DNA of 64,000 nucleotides from DATJGR01 sp963780795 (GTDB lineage Bacteria > Pseudomonadota > Gammaproteobacteria > Pseudomonadales > Azotimanducaceae): the NCBI GenBank assembly GCA_963780795.1, contig CAWADH010000008.1, forward strand, positions 744,001 to 808,000, in the 5' to 3' direction. The position numbers and the translations under genes are program-made. This document shows, in pieces, positions 62,203 to 64,000 of this stretch. Positions within the stretch are counted from its first letter, which is position 1. Each line of letters opens with the position of its first letter. The notes below the pieces were generated by a model that did no database searches, had not been told where the DNA came from, and was given only the letters and a program-made list of their open reading frames with translations.

Positions 62203-63161
62203 GAGTGCGCGAGATGGTCGGCGAGTCCGATCGCGGCGACGAAGCTGCCGAGGTCGGCGCCGCCGCGACCGGCGATGTCGAGAGCCGTGCCGTGATCGAC
62301 GGATGTCCGCACGATCGGCAAACCGAGCGTGACGTTCACCGCATTGCCGAAGCCGACGTGCTTCAGAACCGGTAACCCCTGGTCGTGATACATCGCGAGC
62401 ACCGCATCGGCCCCTGCGAGCTGTCGTTGGGTGAACAGTGTATCGGCGGGCAACGGTCCGACGACTCCGCGGTCCGCAAACGCGCGGCATACCGGAGCGA
62501 TCACTTCGATTTCCTCCCGCCCGAGATGCCCGCCTTCGCCGGCGTGCGGATTGAGGCCCGCCACCAGAACCCGTGGGCGCGCGATTCCGAACCGCGCCTT
62601 CAGATCGCCGAGCAGAACCTCGAGCACTTCGGTGAGCCGTCGACGGGTGATCAATGCCGGCACTTCGGCCAGCGACACGTGCGTTGTCGCCAACGCGACC
62701 CGCAGATCACCCGCGACCAGCAGCATGACGACGGTTGCACTGCCGCAACGTTCGGCCAGGAATTCAGTATGTCCGGAGAACGCAACTCCCGCATCGTTGA
62801 TCACCGACTTCTGTACGGGTCCGGTGACCATGCCGGAGAACTTCCCCTCGACGCAACCGTCTGCCGCTGTCGCGAGCGTTTCGAGCACGAACGGCACGTT
62901 GCGCACGTCGAGGTGGCCCGGGACGGCGCTCACGCCGAGCTGAACAGATTGCACCGACAGTGATCCGGCGGCCCGCGTCACCGATCCGGGGTATTCGACG
63001 AGCGTGAGTTCGTGGCCGAGTTGTTTCGCGCGCGCGCGCAACAGGTCGGGATCGGCCACCGCGACCACCGACACGTCACGCGAGCGTTGCGCCCACGCAA
63101 CCGCGAGATCCGGCCCGATGCCGGCAGGTTCGCCGGTCGTAAGGGCCAGCGGCGCCTTCAT
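62199..63161 (-). CDS. pdxA: 4-hydroxythreonine-4-phosphate dehydrogenase
   Basis: 320 aa. Pyridoxal-phosphate biosynthesis. LALTTGEPAGIGPDLAVAWA, SGHTEFLAERCG and the metal-binding histidines in LNPHAGEGGHLGREE and AMYHDQGLPVLKH are intact. Adjacent to the surA stop (one base before its own start). ATG 63161. Confidence 0.96.
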   Translation of the reverse strand: MKAPLALTTGEPAGIGPDLAVAWAQRSRDVSVVAVADPDLLRARAKQLGHELTLVEYPGSVTRAAGSLSVQSVQLGVSAVPGHLDVRNVPFVLETLATAADGCVEGKFSGMVTGPVQKSVINDAGVAFSGHTEFLAERCGSATVVMLLVAGDLRVALATTHVSLAEVPALITRRRLTEVLEVLLGDLKARFGIARPRVLVAGLNPHAGEGGHLGREEIEVIAPVCRAFADRGVVGPLPADTLFTQRQLAGADAVLAMYHDQGLPVLKHVGFGNAVNVTLGLPIVRTSVDHGTALDIAGRGGADLGSFVAAIGLADHLAHS

Positions 63162-64000
63162 TCACTCGGCCTTGGGTTTGCCGTCATTCGTCACCCGGAT
63201 CTCAACGTACGCTTCGTCGCGGATTTCCTTCAGCCATTCCTGCAGTTCTTCCTCGTAGCGACGATTGTGCAACACGCGAATCGCCAGGTTGCGGCGCGCG
63301 TCCTCGCTCATGTCGTGCTGGCGACGGTCCATCACCTGCAGAACGTGCCAACCGAATTTGGTGTGGAACGGTTCGCTCAGTTTGCCGGTGGGTGTTTCCT
63401 TCATCACGTCGCCGAATTCCTGCGCGAACTTCTCCGGCTCGGACCAGCCCAGGTCGCCGCCCGCGAGCGCGCTGCCTGGGTCCTCGGAATACAACCGCGC
63501 AAGCACAGCGAAATCCTCGCCCTTCGCGATGCGATCGTGAATCTGCTGGATGAGCGCCTGCGTGTCTGCTTCGCTGCGGATCTCGGAAGGCTTGACCAGA
63601 ATGTGTCTCACCAGCGTCTGCTCCACCACTTCGTTTCCGGCGCCGCGCTTCTCCAACAACTGGACGATGTGGAAGCCGCTGCCGCTCCGGATCGGCGCGG
63701 CGGTCTGCCCGACCTCCAGCGCAAAGACCTGTTCGGCGAACAAGCTGGGCAATTCACCGGCTTTCCGCCAGCCGAGGTCGCCGCCTTCCAGCGCCCGTGA
63801 GTCGGACGAGTGCGCGATCGCCATCTGGCGGAAATCCGCGCCCGCCTTCAATTGTTCGTATATCGAGTTCGCTTCCCGCTCTGCCTTCGCCACCGTCGCA
63901 GGCGATGCTTCGTTGTCGACCGCGATCAGAATGTGTCCCACGCGATATTCGTCCGATAGCGTGCGCTTGCCGAGCGGCGACGCGAGGAATGCGTCGATCT
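63162..64000 (-). CDS. surA: Peptidyl-prolyl isomerase / outer-membrane chaperone SurA (5' end outside window)
   Basis: Periplasmic chaperone for outer-membrane proteins. The C-terminal part is present: two parvulin domains, the first beginning YRVGHILIAVDNEASPATV and containing SSDSRALEGGDLGWRKAGEL, the second beginning TLVRHILVKPSEIRSEADTQ and containing ALAGGDLGWSEPEKFAQEFG, then the short C-terminal helix-strand. The frame continues upstream to base 64000 (IDAFLASPLGKRTLSDE before the first domain), so the start and signal peptide are off the window. The operon order surA-pdxA-rsmA-apaG-apaH is classical. Confidence 0.95.
   Translation of the reverse strand, partial: IDAFLASPLGKRTLSDEYRVGHILIAVDNEASPATVAKAEREANSIYEQLKAGADFRQMAIAHSSDSRALEGGDLGWRKAGELPSLFAEQVFALEVGQTAAPIRSGSGFHIVQLLEKRGAGNEVVEQTLVRHILVKPSEIRSEADTQALIQQIHDRIAKGEDFAVLARLYSEDPGSALAGGDLGWSEPEKFAQEFGDVMKETPTGKLSEPFHTKFGWHVLQVMDRRQHDMSEDARRNLAIRVLHNRRYEEELQEWLKEIRDEAYVEIRVTNDGKPKAE

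Noticed and set aside
1..64000. CRISPR arrays, insertion sequences, integrases, rRNA genes and phage genes
   Set aside because: Looked for regular repeats, transposase-like or integrase-like proteins and rRNA; none seen.

Overview
The window looks like a chromosomal segment of a gammaproteobacterium with a fairly GC-rich genome. The strongest evidence is two conserved gene orders. One is tsaD / rpsU-yqeY-dnaG-rpoD, the macromolecular-synthesis operon with divergent tsaD. The other is surA-pdxA-rsmA-apaG-apaH at the right end. A prkA-yeaH-spoVR operon, a PntA-type transhydrogenase subunit and an OmpA-family lipoprotein fit this. The single-chain glycyl-tRNA synthetase is less usual for that class. 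I cannot assign a genus.

Layout. 1-9.9 kb: metabolic genes (pntA, cut by the window edge; a MaoC/hot-dog protein; purN; two luciferase-like oxidoreductases; a GNAT; a GAF-type methionine sulfoxide reductase; an inositol-phosphatase-family protein; a RidA-like protein; a DUF3445 protein), ending in a PLP-dependent desulfhydrase gene broken by several frameshifts. 10.1-13.8 kb: a lower-GC three-gene operon of a membrane class III nucleotide cyclase, a tandem PilZ / N-acyl-amino-acid-synthase-like fusion, and a SAM methyltransferase. This is my best candidate for an undescribed system: a nucleotide second messenger apparently wired to acyl-transfer chemistry. 14-17.5 kb: a BadI-type hydrolase, a DUF6316 protein, glycyl-tRNA synthetase and an OmpA-family lipoprotein.

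17.7-48.1 kb: a large surface-polysaccharide locus. It holds an APS kinase, an ABC exporter pair (Wzm/Wzt type), a sulfotransferase-GT2-GT2 fusion, a GT2-GT4-methyltransferase fusion, two large polytopic GT-C-like proteins, GT4 and GT2 enzymes, an epimerase-like SDR with an altered active site, methyltransferases, a flippase-like protein, an AsnB-type amidotransferase, the complete dTDP-L-rhamnose set (rfbBADC), a GDP-mannose enzyme (manC type), an O-antigen ligase and a TylF-like methyltransferase. The likely product is a rhamnose- and mannose-containing lipid-linked polysaccharide, probably methylated and possibly sulfated and amidated, exported by the ABC pair and joined to lipid A-core by the ligase. 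Gene direction switches often, several starts are TTG, and GC is lower than in the flanks, all consistent with a mosaic acquired locus. It ends at a tRNA gene with a CAT anticodon, most like tRNA-Ile2.

48.2-64 kb: core housekeeping genes: rpoD (carrying a one-base frameshift in region 4, suspected sequence error), dnaG, yqeY, rpsU, tsaD, folB, cca, the prkA stress operon, then apaH, apaG, rsmA, pdxA and surA (cut by the right edge).
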